A stretch of 9,537 nucleotides of DNA from Actinomycetota bacterium. Its GTDB lineage: Bacteria > Zhuqueibacterota > Zhuqueibacteria > Residuimicrobiales > Krinioviventaceae. The notes beneath the pieces are model-generated. The model saw nothing but the letters and a program-made list of their open reading frames with translations. It did no database searches and was not told the DNA's origin. The stretch spans positions 1 to 9,537 of the forward strand of contig JAACEJ010000086.1 in the NCBI GenBank assembly GCA_011682565.1, written 5' to 3'. Both the position numbers and the translations under genes were made by a program. This document shows positions 1 through 5,984 of the stretch, one piece after another (the first letter of the stretch is position 1; the number at the start of each line of letters is the position of its first letter).

Positions 1-372
1 AATGGATCGGCAGGTAGTATCGAAAACGTACATGGACTGATTCTGAGTCGAGACGGAAAAGAAGTCGCATTTGTGGAAGAAGTAAAGGTGGAAGGATTTG
101 TCACTGTTCCAATGGGTCGGAATTCTGAAGTTTATGAAGTCGAATTCATGAATGAAAACGGGGAAATAATCAACGTCGACGAAAAGTATTACTCCCTGGC
201 TTGGAAATACGAATTCTTGGGAGTTGCTACGTTTGAACAGCCTGTCGGTCTGAACGCATGGCAATTTTACATTCATGGCAAGAAACCCGGTTCTTCAGCT
301 TTCCAGCTCCATTTGAAGAATAGCAAGGGTATTGAATATTCCAGCCTGCCAATACCGTTAGTGGTGAGATGA
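1..372 (+). CDS. Hypothetical protein, C-terminal part (5' end outside the window)
   Basis: The reading frame is open from base 1 to the TGA at 370-372, giving 123 residues. A GTG at 73 could be read as a start, but there is no Shine-Dalgarno before it and the upstream codons are open and protein-like, so I treat this as the tail of a longer gene. The sequence alternates polar and hydrophobic residues with many Gly, Val and Tyr (for example VEGFVTVPMG, WQFYIHGKK and LPIPLVV), as expected of a beta-sandwich or Ig-like module. There are no cysteines and no membrane segment in the visible part. The ending in a Pro-Ile-Pro-hydrophobic strand resembles secreted or lipoprotein beta-domains, but I do not recognise the family and assign no function. 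It is followed by about 140 non-coding bases and then a strong terminator, so it is probably the last gene of its transcript. Confidence 0.7.
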   Translation, partial: NGSAGSIENVHGLILSRDGKEVAFVEEVKVEGFVTVPMGRNSEVYEVEFMNENGEIINVDEKYYSLAWKYEFLGVATFEQPVGLNAWQFYIHGKKPGSSAFQLHLKNSKGIEYSSLPIPLVVR

Positions 373-510
373 AAATGCGACATTTGACAGTCTACTTTGG
401 TGCGTTTTTCTATGCATAACTTGTAACATTCATCTTGGAAAATTAGCGAACTTTTCAACGGAGGAACTCGATCTTGTGTTAGTATTGGATTTTAGTTCGA
501 AACAAGGGAA

Positions 511-546
511 GACTGGTGATTTGATAAAGATCACCAGTCCTTTTTT
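511..546 (+). terminator. Intrinsic (rho-independent) terminator
   Basis: A perfect 10-bp stem pairs GACTGGTGAT (511-520) with ATCACCAGTC (530-539) around a 9-base loop, and is followed by C and six T's (541-546). This is a textbook terminator on the + strand. It would end transcription of the upstream partial gene and insulate it from the insertion sequence and DGR remnant to the right. A second copy of TTTTTTAAG lies at 554-562, so the T-rich tail is duplicated. Confidence 0.9.
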
Positions 547-656
547 AAGCGGCTTTTTTAAGTTTTCTGAAAATCCACTACCGTACGATGTGATTTTCAT
601 ATACCTGACAGTGGTGCATGATGCGCCAACAAAGTATCTCTATACCTTTTAATTAA
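547..656. other. Non-coding stretch with two weak dyads, left flank of the IS
   Basis: No reading frame of note is present. An imperfect hairpin runs from 568 to 599: ten base pairs with one bulged C at 576 and an 11-base loop containing CGTACG. A 15-base near-palindrome centred on 620 lies at 613-627 (GGTGCAT, G, ATGCGCC, one G/T mismatch pair). Neither has a T-run, so they are not obvious terminators. They could be operator-like sites or chance. This DNA does not encode the missing N-terminal part of the reverse transcriptase found on the other side of the insertion sequence. Confidence 0.5.
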
Positions 657-682
657 ATGATTACTCATTTAGCTCAGCAAAA
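657..682 (+). repeat. Left terminal inverted repeat of the IS
   Basis: Compared with the reverse complement of 1654-1679, 23 of 26 positions agree. The outer nine (ATGATTACT) and inner fourteen (TTAGCTCAGCAAAA) match exactly, and three central bases differ (CAT here, TTG there). These are the expected transposase binding and cleavage ends. Confidence 0.85.
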
Positions 683-723
683 CAAAGCGCAAGTTATGAT
701 ATAGTGAAACTTTAGAGCAACAG

Positions 724-756
724 CCATTGTTTAAATGGTGTACATTAAAACAATGG
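724..756 (+). promoter_or_regulatory. Hairpin overlapping the transposase ribosome binding site
   Basis: CCATTGTTTAAATG (724-737) pairs with CATTAAAACAATGG (743-756), 13 of 14 positions, around a 5-base loop. The 3' arm ends on the first two G's of the Shine-Dalgarno GGGAGG (755-760), which lies six bases before the ATG at 767. In RNA this would partly mask the ribosome site, a device known in other IS families to limit transposase made from read-through transcripts. As DNA it could be an operator. A possible -10 box (TATGAT, 695-700) lies upstream, but I see no convincing -35. Confidence 0.5.
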
Positions 757-766
757 GAGGTTAGCT

Positions 767-1675
767 ATGTATTTAGATGTTGACTTTTTTCAATTTCAAA
801 AGCGATTTTCAACCGAAAACCGTTGCATGGGCTATTTAATCAAAAAGAGATGGGCCGATGGTTTTGTTTGTCCAAAGTGTCAAAGCACCGAAGGATATTT
901 TATTCCAAGTCGTTCTCTTTATCAATGTAAATCATGCAGACATCAGGTCTCGGTTACAGCAGGCACAATATTCCATAAAACAAGAACACCTTTGAGAAAA
1001 TGGTTTTGGATGATTTTCTTTCTCACCCAAAGCAAGCACAGTTATTCAGTAGCTGGATTGCAACGTCTGCTAAAAATAAATTCATATAATGTAGCCTGGA
1101 GCATGGCTCATAAAATTCGCAAAGCAATGACAGATCGTGATGCACGGTATCGACTTGCCGGTATCGTCGAGATGGATGACAGCTACTTCGGCACCCATCG
1201 AGCAAAAGGTAAAAGAGGACGTGGCGCAGCTAAAAAATCAAAAGTAATTGTTTCTGTGCAAGTTAAGGATGGCGATAAGCCAATCTTTGCAAACATGAAT
1301 GTCGTAAGCGCTGTAGATCATAAAAATATTAGTCAAACTGCAAACGACAATATAAAAAAAGGTTCAACTATAAAAAGCGATGGCTGGCCAGCTTATAACG
1401 CTCTCAAAGAACAAGGATATGAACACGAAAAAATTATCATCGGTGACCCGAAAAAGGCATCCGAATTATTACCTTGGGTTCATACATTGATTGCCAATTG
1501 CAAAGGTATTTTGAGAGGTGTCCATCATGGTGTCAGCGCAAAACATCTTCAGCTTTATTTGTCAGAATTCTGCTATCGGTTTAACAGGCGATTTAATCCG
1601 CTAACGTTATTTGATCGTGCAGTCACCGCATGCTTGGTTACCAATACGGTGACTTTTGCTGAGCTAACAAAGTAA
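767..1675 (+). CDS. IS1595-family transposase, zinc ribbon plus DDE domain
   Basis: The 302-residue protein is full length for the family. An N-terminal zinc ribbon uses Cys35/Cys38 and Cys54/Cys57 (CPKC and CKSC) for DNA binding. A helix-turn-helix-like region follows (about 75-120). The RNase H-like catalytic core has VEMDDSYFG with the first Asp at 137, IKSDGWPAY with Asp205, and YLSEFCYRFNRR with Glu267, matching the ISXO2-like DDE pattern. It cuts and joins the element's ends. The start at 767 is supported by GGGAGG six bases upstream. The last codons and the TAA lie inside the right inverted repeat. All motifs are intact and I see no frameshift, so the enzyme is probably active. The gene is more AT-rich than the downstream target and GH92 genes, which fits recent arrival. 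Confidence 0.93.
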   Translation: MYLDVDFFQFQKRFSTENRCMGYLIKKRWADGFVCPKCQSTEGYFIPSRSLYQCKSCRHQVSVTAGTIFHKTRTPLRKWFWMIFFLTQSKHSYSVAGLQRLLKINSYNVAWSMAHKIRKAMTDRDARYRLAGIVEMDDSYFGTHRAKGKRGRGAAKKSKVIVSVQVKDGDKPIFANMNVVSAVDHKNISQTANDNIKKGSTIKSDGWPAYNALKEQGYEHEKIIIGDPKKASELLPWVHTLIANCKGILRGVHHGVSAKHLQLYLSEFCYRFNRRFNPLTLFDRAVTACLVTNTVTFAELTK

Positions 1676-1679
1676 TCAT
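1654..1679 (-). repeat. Right terminal inverted repeat of the IS
   Basis: This is the reverse-complement partner of 657-682. It overlaps the final codons and stop of the transposase gene, so the end of the protein is constrained by the repeat. The next base outside (1680) starts codons that belong to the reverse transcriptase fragment. Confidence 0.85.
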
Positions 1680-2363
1680 ATTAAAAAATATTTTGCGTCC
1701 ATTGATCATGAAATCCTCAAGCAGCACATCCGTTGGCGTATTGCCGATGCGGATATGCTCTGGCTGGTCGATCTGATCATCGACAACAGCAACGAACAGG
1801 AATTTGTTTACGATCTTTTTCCCGGCGACGATCTGTTCACCCCGCTCGAACGCCGGAAAGGTTTGCCTCTCGGCAATCTCACCAGCCGGTTTTTCGCCAA
1901 TTTGTATTTAAATCAATTTGATCATTTTATTAAGGAAAAATTGCCTGCAAAGTGTTATATTCGCTATGTGGATGATTTTCTCATCGCCTCGAACTCGAAG
2001 GATTTTCTCCACGACGCACTGCGCCAATGCGAACAGTATTTAGTCGGATTGCGTCTGAAACTGCATCCGAGGAAATGCCATATTTTACAAAGCGACCGCG
2101 GCGTTCCCTTTTTAGGCCAGGTCATTTACCCGGACTATCGCTTGCTAAAGAAGAACAATGTGCAACGATTTACAAAGCGGCTTAAGAAACGTTACACAAA
2201 ACTTCAGGATGGACGCATTACCCGCAAAGAATTTGAAGCCGGCATTAACGGCTGGCGCGGCCATGCCATGCAGGCGGATACGTGGCGGCTGCGGAAGGAG
2301 TTGGAGAAAAAGTTTGCCTCATTCGAAATTCAATTGACCGAGGAGCCAGGACAAAATATTTAA
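1680..2363 (+). pseudogene. DGR-type reverse transcriptase, N-terminally truncated by the IS
   Basis: In-frame codons run from the IS edge (ATT at 1680) to the TAA at 2361-2363, about 227 residues. The first codons read IKKYFASIDHEIL, which is RT motif A just after its catalytic Asp. Later motifs are GLPLGNLTSRFFANLYLN, the LGxxxS form typical of DGR enzymes instead of the QGxxxSP of group II introns, then YVDD at 1965-1976 and the HPRKCHI and VPFLGQVIYP region of the palm and thumb. The fingers (roughly 100 residues or more) and the motif A Asp are gone. The codon before ATT is CAT, supplied by the IS, and an in-frame stop lies at 1665. The first ATG is at 1755, without a clear Shine-Dalgarno. 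Any product would lack half of the active site. Intact versions mutate adenines while copying a template RNA. The Avd gene and lectin-fold target downstream support the DGR assignment. Confidence 0.85.
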
Positions 2364-2410
2364 TAAATACGTGAAAATATGTTTTTCTATTGTATTTTTT
2401 TGGAGAAAAT

Positions 2411-3349
2411 ATGCCGTCAACTAAAAAAGAAACCCCGCATGTTTTCATCTCATCTACAGTTGAAGGTTTGGCCGAGTACCGCCAGGCCGCACGTGATGCT
2501 GCCCTGCGCGCCGTTTTTCAACCACGGATGATGGAGTATTGGGCAGCATCTGCCTCCAATCCACCATACCCTGAATGCATGGCCAAGGTTGATGAAACGG
2601 ACCTTCTCGTGGTGATTGTCGCCCATCGTTATGGCTGGATTCCGCCGGACCAGCCTGAGGGCGGAAAGAAAAGTATAACATGGCTGGAATGCGAACGCGC
2701 AAAGGACAACGGCAAAGAGATTCTCGCATTTATCGTCGATCCGAAGGTCGATTGGCCGGAAAAGGATAAGGAAACTTTTCGCTTAACGAAGGCCATTAAT
2801 GAGGGAAAAGGAAATATCCCCAAACTGGCAATAGATGTAAACGCTTCTGTGCAGCTGCTTGAGAAATTTAAGACCTGGATAAATAACCATGTCGGCATTC
2901 GCAAGACTTTTACAACCCCGGATAACCTGGAAAAAGAAATTATCCATGCTTTGTACGAGTGGCGCAAACGAAACGAAAAGATCGTCGCCATTGTCAAGCC
3001 CCGCGCCGCAAAAAAATACTATCTGCAATGGCTGAATGTTGAATGTTCAAAAATGGACATTCGCGGCCTGCAGACCGGCGATGAAGAAGCGAAAAGCTTC
3101 GGCATCGAAGAACTTTACGTTCCGCTGAAAACGCTGGAAAAGGGCGGTGAGGAACGGAATGCCGGGAAGCTGCGACCGGTGGCGCAAAAAGCCGTAGAAA
3201 ACTGCACCATGTTCTTTATCATCCGCTCACCGTCATCATTGGTCAACCAGGGTCCGGGAAAACGACTTTCATTCGGCGCATCGCTTTTCTTTTATCGCAA
3301 ACTTTGCTTGGCATTGACCCTGCTGCCGCCGAAGAGAAATTGCAACTAG
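2411..3349 (+). CDS. DUF4062 N-terminal half of the DGR target protein (frameshifted)
   Basis: The ATG at 2411 follows GGAG at 2402-2405 with normal spacing. An in-frame TTG at 2390 has no ribosome site and adds only seven residues. Residues from about 9 (HVFISSTVEG) through AHRYGWIPP and ITWLECERAK to ILAFIVD form a DUF4062 domain, common at the N-terminus of bacterial NACHT and related STAND ATPases and thought to signal or mediate interactions. A linker follows, then YYLQWLNVECSKMDIRGL, the usual lead-in to NACHT. After about residue 255 the frame loses sense and ends at a TGA (3347-3349). The NACHT continues in the frame one base back, open from 3151, so one base is missing between 3151 and 3240. 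The A-runs at 3186-3190 and 3198-3201 are the best sites. With one base restored, the gene 2411-5463 encodes 1,017 residues. It starts 47 bases after the RT stop, so the two probably shared a transcript. Confidence 0.85.
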   Translation: MPSTKKETPHVFISSTVEGLAEYRQAARDAALRAVFQPRMMEYWAASASNPPYPECMAKVDETDLLVVIVAHRYGWIPPDQPEGGKKSITWLECERAKDNGKEILAFIVDPKVDWPEKDKETFRLTKAINEGKGNIPKLAIDVNASVQLLEKFKTWINNHVGIRKTFTTPDNLEKEIIHALYEWRKRNEKIVAIVKPRAAKKYYLQWLNVECSKMDIRGLQTGDEEAKSFGIEELYVPLKTLEKGGEERNAGKLRPVAQKAVENCTMFFIIRSPSSLVNQGPGKRLSFGASLFFYRKLCLALTLLPPKRNCN

Positions 3350-5463
3350 GCGAAACACCTTTTCCTGTCTTTATCCGCTTGAGCGAACTAGCAGAGCATA
3401 TTCTCCGGCAGGAAGTAGCCGGGAAAGTGCGCTGGGAAAAAGAATCGCCGCAATGGCTGGCGCATTATATGGCCGCCAAAAGCAAAAGCCTCAACTGGGG
3501 GCTGGAAGAATCTTTTTTTCAAGAACTTTTTGGACGGCACGATGGTAAGACGCTTTTTTTGTTGGATGGCCTTGATGAGGCGCCAAACCGTGAAACGCGC
3601 GTTTTCGTTAGTTCTTTGGTGACGAATGCTGTTCATGCTTTTGCAGGAAACTTGTTTGTCGTTACCAGCCGCCCGCAGGCTTATCGTGGCAAGGTTATGC
3701 TCGCGGATGCCGAGAGGTTTACAATATTGCCGCTGGAAGATGAGGGTATGAAATATTTTCTGAGCAAATGGTTGGAGGCCTTGCATTCGGGGAACAGCGA
3801 AGGAGCCCGTGCACACATGAAGGAACTTTTGGGTGATTTGCGCAGCCGTCCGGAAATTTACAACATGGTGCGCAACCCTGTGATGTTGACGGCTTTGGCT
3901 GTGGTGCACTGGAACGAAAAAAGATTGCCCGAGCAGCGGGCTGACCTTTACGAATCCATTATTACCTGGCTGCTGCGGGCGCGCGAAAAACGGCCGGACC
4001 GACTTCCTGCGGAAGAATGCGGTCGCAAAATGCAAAAGTTGGCTCTGGGGCTGCATCGACAAAAGGGTGGGCGCAGAGTTCAGTTCAGCCGCCGCCAGGG
4101 AGCGGAAATTCTAAAAGATGATTTTCCAGGTGAAACTGAAGAGCAAAGGATTTTCAGAGCGGAAAAGTTTTTGGAGGAAGAAGAAGTTGATAGTGGAATC
4201 GTTGTCTCTCGTGGCAGCCAACTTACTTTTTGGCATTTGACATTTCAGGAGTATTTGGCTGCTCGTGCTTTGGGGGGAAAGACTGATGACGAGCAACTGA
4301 AAATGTTGGTTCGCCCCGGGGTGCTGCACAACGCGGAATGGCGCGAAACCTTGTTGCTGTTCGGTGGTGTGTTGCACGCGCAGGGGCCAGAAAAGGTGGA
4401 TAATTTTTTCAAAGCGATTTTAGATACAACGCCGGCAGACGCGCCGCTGGCCGAACAGGCGCGCTGTGTGGGCTTGATTGACGCCATGCTGCACGACCTG
4501 CAATCGCAAAAGTACGAGATAAAGTACCGGCGTTACCACGACATGTTGCATCGTGTGATGGCTATTTTTGACAAGAACAAAGCAAAAGAATTGACGCCGG
4601 AAGAGCGCAATGAAGCTGCTGAGGCCCTGGGCCGCGCTGGTGACCCGCGATTGGGTCTTGAAAAACCTGAACGTTGGGTGAGCATCGCCGAAGGTCGCTT
4701 TCTCATGGGCGCGCAAAAGAGCAATAAAGGCGGGCCGAATTATGATAGAGACGCACAGGATAGAGAAACACCGCACTGGGTTGAATTGTCTGCTTTTCAA
4801 ATCAGCAAATACCCGGTAACTGTAATGGAGTTCCGGCAGTTTGTCGACGCCGAAGGTTATGCGCAGAAAAGATATTGGCGCGCCGGCGGATGGGGCCTGA
4901 AAAGCGAGCCGCAAGACTGGGCGGAACAGAAAGAACATCTAAATCGTCCGATTGTGTCCGTATGCTGGTACGAAGCCATGGCCTTTTGTGCCTGGTTGAG
5001 CGAACATCTTGGCCAAACGGTCACCTTGCCGACCGAGGCGCAATGGGAGCGTGCTGCGCGCGGCCCGGGAGACTATCGTATTTATCCCTGGGGAAATAAG
5101 CCGCCGGACGGCAGAAATTGTAATTCCTCGAAAAGCAAAATAGGCCACGCTTCGCCCGTTGGTTTGTTCCCGCAGGATACGACGGATGAAGGTGTTGTCG
5201 ATATGGGCGGCAACGTGTATGAGTGGTGTCTGGATGCCTATAAAGAGGATTTTTACAAAATGGAGCAGGCGCAGGGTGTTGATCCCGCGTATCTGCCAGA
5301 CAGGGCGGAAAACAGGGCCGACAATGTCAAGTCCGTCGTCCGCGGCGGCTCGTGGTTCGTTAATGATGGGGCGGGCTTTCGTTGCGCCGATCGCGACAGG
5401 GGCAATCCCGATTACTGGTTCTACGTTATCGGCTTCCGTGTTGCCCGTTCCGCGCAGTCTTAG
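3151..5463 (+). CDS. NACHT ATPase and C-type-lectin (FGE-like) C-terminal part of the DGR target
   Basis: This frame continues the protein that begins at 2411. It is open from 3151 but has no ATG, GTG or TTG before a TTG at 3304, which lies beyond the Walker A, so it is not a free-standing gene. Numbering is for the repaired 1,017-residue protein. NACHT: Walker A GQPGSGKTT from 278 (3241-3267), Walker B LFLLDGLDEA with Asp386, sensor-like TSRP, NPVMLTALAVVHW, and FWHLTFQEYLAARAL in the winged-helix region. A helical linker leads to an FGE-sulfatase/C-type-lectin domain from about 756 (WVSIAEGRFLMG) with LPTEAQWERAARG and GNVYEWC, ending in the variable region. The two copper-binding cysteines of true formylglycine-generating enzyme are absent near GGSW, so this is a binding fold rather than an oxidase. 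By analogy with DGR-linked NACHT proteins, a variable lectin face would sense a ligand and NACHT would switch on a response. The ligand and output are unknown. Confidence 0.85.
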   Translation, partial: GTECREAATGGAKSRRKLHHVLYHPLTVIIGQPGSGKTTFIRRIAFLLSQTLLGIDPAAAEEKLQLGETPFPVFIRLSELAEHILRQEVAGKVRWEKESPQWLAHYMAAKSKSLNWGLEESFFQELFGRHDGKTLFLLDGLDEAPNRETRVFVSSLVTNAVHAFAGNLFVVTSRPQAYRGKVMLADAERFTILPLEDEGMKYFLSKWLEALHSGNSEGARAHMKELLGDLRSRPEIYNMVRNPVMLTALAVVHWNEKRLPEQRADLYESIITWLLRAREKRPDRLPAEECGRKMQKLALGLHRQKGGRRVQFSRRQGAEILKDDFPGETEEQRIFRAEKFLEEEEVDSGIVVSRGSQLTFWHLTFQEYLAARALGGKTDDEQLKMLVRPGVLHNAEWRETLLLFGGVLHAQGPEKVDNFFKAILDTTPADAPLAEQARCVGLIDAMLHDLQSQKYEIKYRRYHDMLHRVMAIFDKNKAKELTPEERNEAAEALGRAGDPRLGLEKPERWVSIAEGRFLMGAQKSNKGGPNYDRDAQDRETPHWVELSAFQISKYPVTVMEFRQFVDAEGYAQKRYWRAGGWGLKSEPQDWAEQKEHLNRPIVSVCWYEAMAFCAWLSEHLGQTVTLPTEAQWERAARGPGDYRIYPWGNKPPDGRNCNSSKSKIGHASPVGLFPQDTTDEGVVDMGGNVYEWCLDAYKEDFYKMEQAQGVDPAYLPDRAENRADNVKSVVRGGSWFVNDGAGFRCADRDRGNPDYWFYVIGFRVARSAQS
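5341..5460 (+). other. DGR variable region (VR) at the 3' end of the target gene
   Basis: The final 40 codons match the lectin-fold VR plan: invariant RGGSW, then FRCADR, NPD and IGFRVAR, with unusual residues between. Codons where DGR templates usually carry AAC or AAT read TTC (5356), GTT (5359), AAT (5362), GAT (5365), GAT (5389), GAC (5395), GGC (5401), AAT (5404), TAC (5413), TTC (5419), TAC (5422) and GTT (5425). All keep T or C in the third place, as expected if only template adenines were changed. TGG at 5416 would come from AGG. The invariant block from ATC (5428) to the stop would contain the initiation-of-mutagenic-homing site, but its limits cannot be fixed without the template. 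The assignment rests on pattern, because no TR is present in the window. Confidence 0.75.
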
Positions 5464-5466
5464 GTT

Positions 5467-5496
5467 ATCTGGTAATCTGGCCATCTGGTAATCTGG
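5467..5496 (+). repeat. Short direct repeats just after the VR stop codon
   Basis: ATCTGGTAATCTGG occurs exactly twice (5467-5480 and 5483-5496), separated by CC. Seen at finer scale it is four copies of ATCTGG at 8-base steps. It starts six bases after the start of the TAG stop codon. It is not a hairpin, so it does not look like the stem-loop found after the VR in the Bordetella phage DGR. Confidence 0.8.
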
Positions 5497-5580
5497 AAAA
5501 CGCGGGAAAACGGAAAACGGAGACGGGAGAACGGAGAAAGGAAACCGAAAAACGGAAACCGAAGAACCGAAGGCAGTGTT
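5497..5580 (+). repeat. Purine-rich degenerate repeat tract between target and avd
   Basis: The tract is almost entirely A and G with single C's, built from degenerate units such as GGAAAACGGAAAAC, GGAGACGGGAGAACGGAG and GAAACCGAA. No start codon with a ribosome site and no plausible protein is present, although one frame stays open across it by composition. The remaining bases to 5636 are G/T-rich then A-rich and carry the avd ribosome site. No VR-like or TR-like sequence is found in this gap, and no terminator, so target and avd could be co-transcribed. Confidence 0.55.
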
Positions 5581-5636
5581 GTAAGGTTGGTTGGGGTTGA
5601 ATGGTTTGAAAGATGAAAAAATATTAGAGGAAAAAA

Positions 5637-5984
5637 ATGCAAAAGATGGAGCAGTTGCATATTTACAAGCGATCGTATGATTTTACCAAATGGCTGCTGA
5701 ATCATACCAACAAGTTTCCAAAGTCGCACCGGTTTTCCGTGGCCGTAAAAATGGAGAACCGGGCGCTGGAAATTTTAGAGTTGATCACTGTCGCCAACAT
5801 GTCGCAGAACAAGATGAAATATTTGATTCCGGTTGATCAGAAGCTGTCCGGTTTGAAAATATTCATTCGTCTCAGCTACGAGATGAAGTTTCTCAACATC
5901 AAATCCTACGAGTACGCGGCGCGGGAACTGGTGGAAATCGGTCGTATGCTCGACGGCTGGATGAAGCAAAGTAAGACAAGATAG
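5637..5984 (+). CDS. avd: DGR accessory variability determinant (Avd), four-helix-bundle protein
   Basis: This 115-residue basic protein has four predicted amphipathic helices, about 8-25, 29-55, 57-84 and 87-112. Family hallmarks are visible: an early IYKRSYDFTKWLL helix, FPKSHRF before helix 2, ANMS at its end, KLSGLKIFIRLSYEMKFL in helix 3, and a final EYAARELVEIGRMLDGW. Avd proteins form a pentameric barrel that binds the reverse transcriptase and the template RNA and are needed for mutagenic homing. The ATG at 5637 follows AGAGG (5626-5630) with six bases between. It lies 173 bases after the target gene on the same strand. The usual order is target, avd, TR, RT, but here the RT remnant precedes the target and nothing DGR-like follows avd. 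The related 23S rRNA intervening-sequence four-helix proteins are the main alternative. The lectin target and RT nearby favour Avd. The frame is intact. Confidence 0.87.
   Translation: MQKMEQLHIYKRSYDFTKWLLNHTNKFPKSHRFSVAVKMENRALEILELITVANMSQNKMKYLIPVDQKLSGLKIFIRLSYEMKFLNIKSYEYAARELVEIGRMLDGWMKQSKTR

Larger units (their letters stand above)
657..1679 (+). mobile_element. Complete IS1595-family (ISXO2-like transposase) insertion sequence
   Basis: The element is about 1,023 bp, within the usual size of the family. It carries one transposase gene and near-perfect terminal inverted repeats of about 26 bp (657-682 and 1654-1679). The outermost one to three bases are uncertain because the flanks are AT-rich. 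No exact 8-bp target duplication is seen: the eight bases outside each end are TTAATTAA on the left and ATTAAAAA on the right. The right end abuts a truncated reverse transcriptase gene whose first part is not in the left flank, so the element sits at a rearrangement breakpoint rather than in a simple insertion. No terminator lies between the transposase stop and the right end, so transcription could run out into the DGR remnant. Confidence 0.85.

Noticed and set aside
375..419. Fourteen-codon ORF (MRHLTVYFGAFFYA) after the first gene
   Set aside because: It is too short, has no proper ribosome site, and shows nothing protein-like beyond chance.
649..1687. ATTAAA on both sides of the IS (652-657 and 1680-1685) as a target-site duplication
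   Set aside because: The copies do not sit symmetrically against the inverted repeats and are only AT-rich hexamers. Aligned 8-mers do not match exactly, and the left flank is not RT sequence.
1680..2363. Retron or group II intron RT
   Set aside because: No msr/msd-like structure or intron RNA domain is seen. The LGNLTS motif with Avd and a VR-bearing target fits a DGR better.
2390..2410. TTG start for the target gene at 2390
   Set aside because: There is no ribosome site before it. The ATG at 2411 has GGAG at good spacing and gives a normal DUF4062 N-terminus.
3182..3204. Programmed -1 ribosomal frameshift joining the two target frames
   Set aside because: The A-runs are not in the phase needed for a canonical X XXY YYZ heptamer (codons read CAA AAA GCC and GAA AAC). 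A lost base is simpler.
4675..5463. Active formylglycine-generating sulfatase-modifying enzyme
   Set aside because: The fold is present, but the pair of copper-binding cysteines of true FGE is not found between GGSW and FRCADR.
5382..5600. ORF crossing the target's end and the purine-rich tract
   Set aside because: It is out of frame with the VR and stays open only because the tract is A/G-rich.
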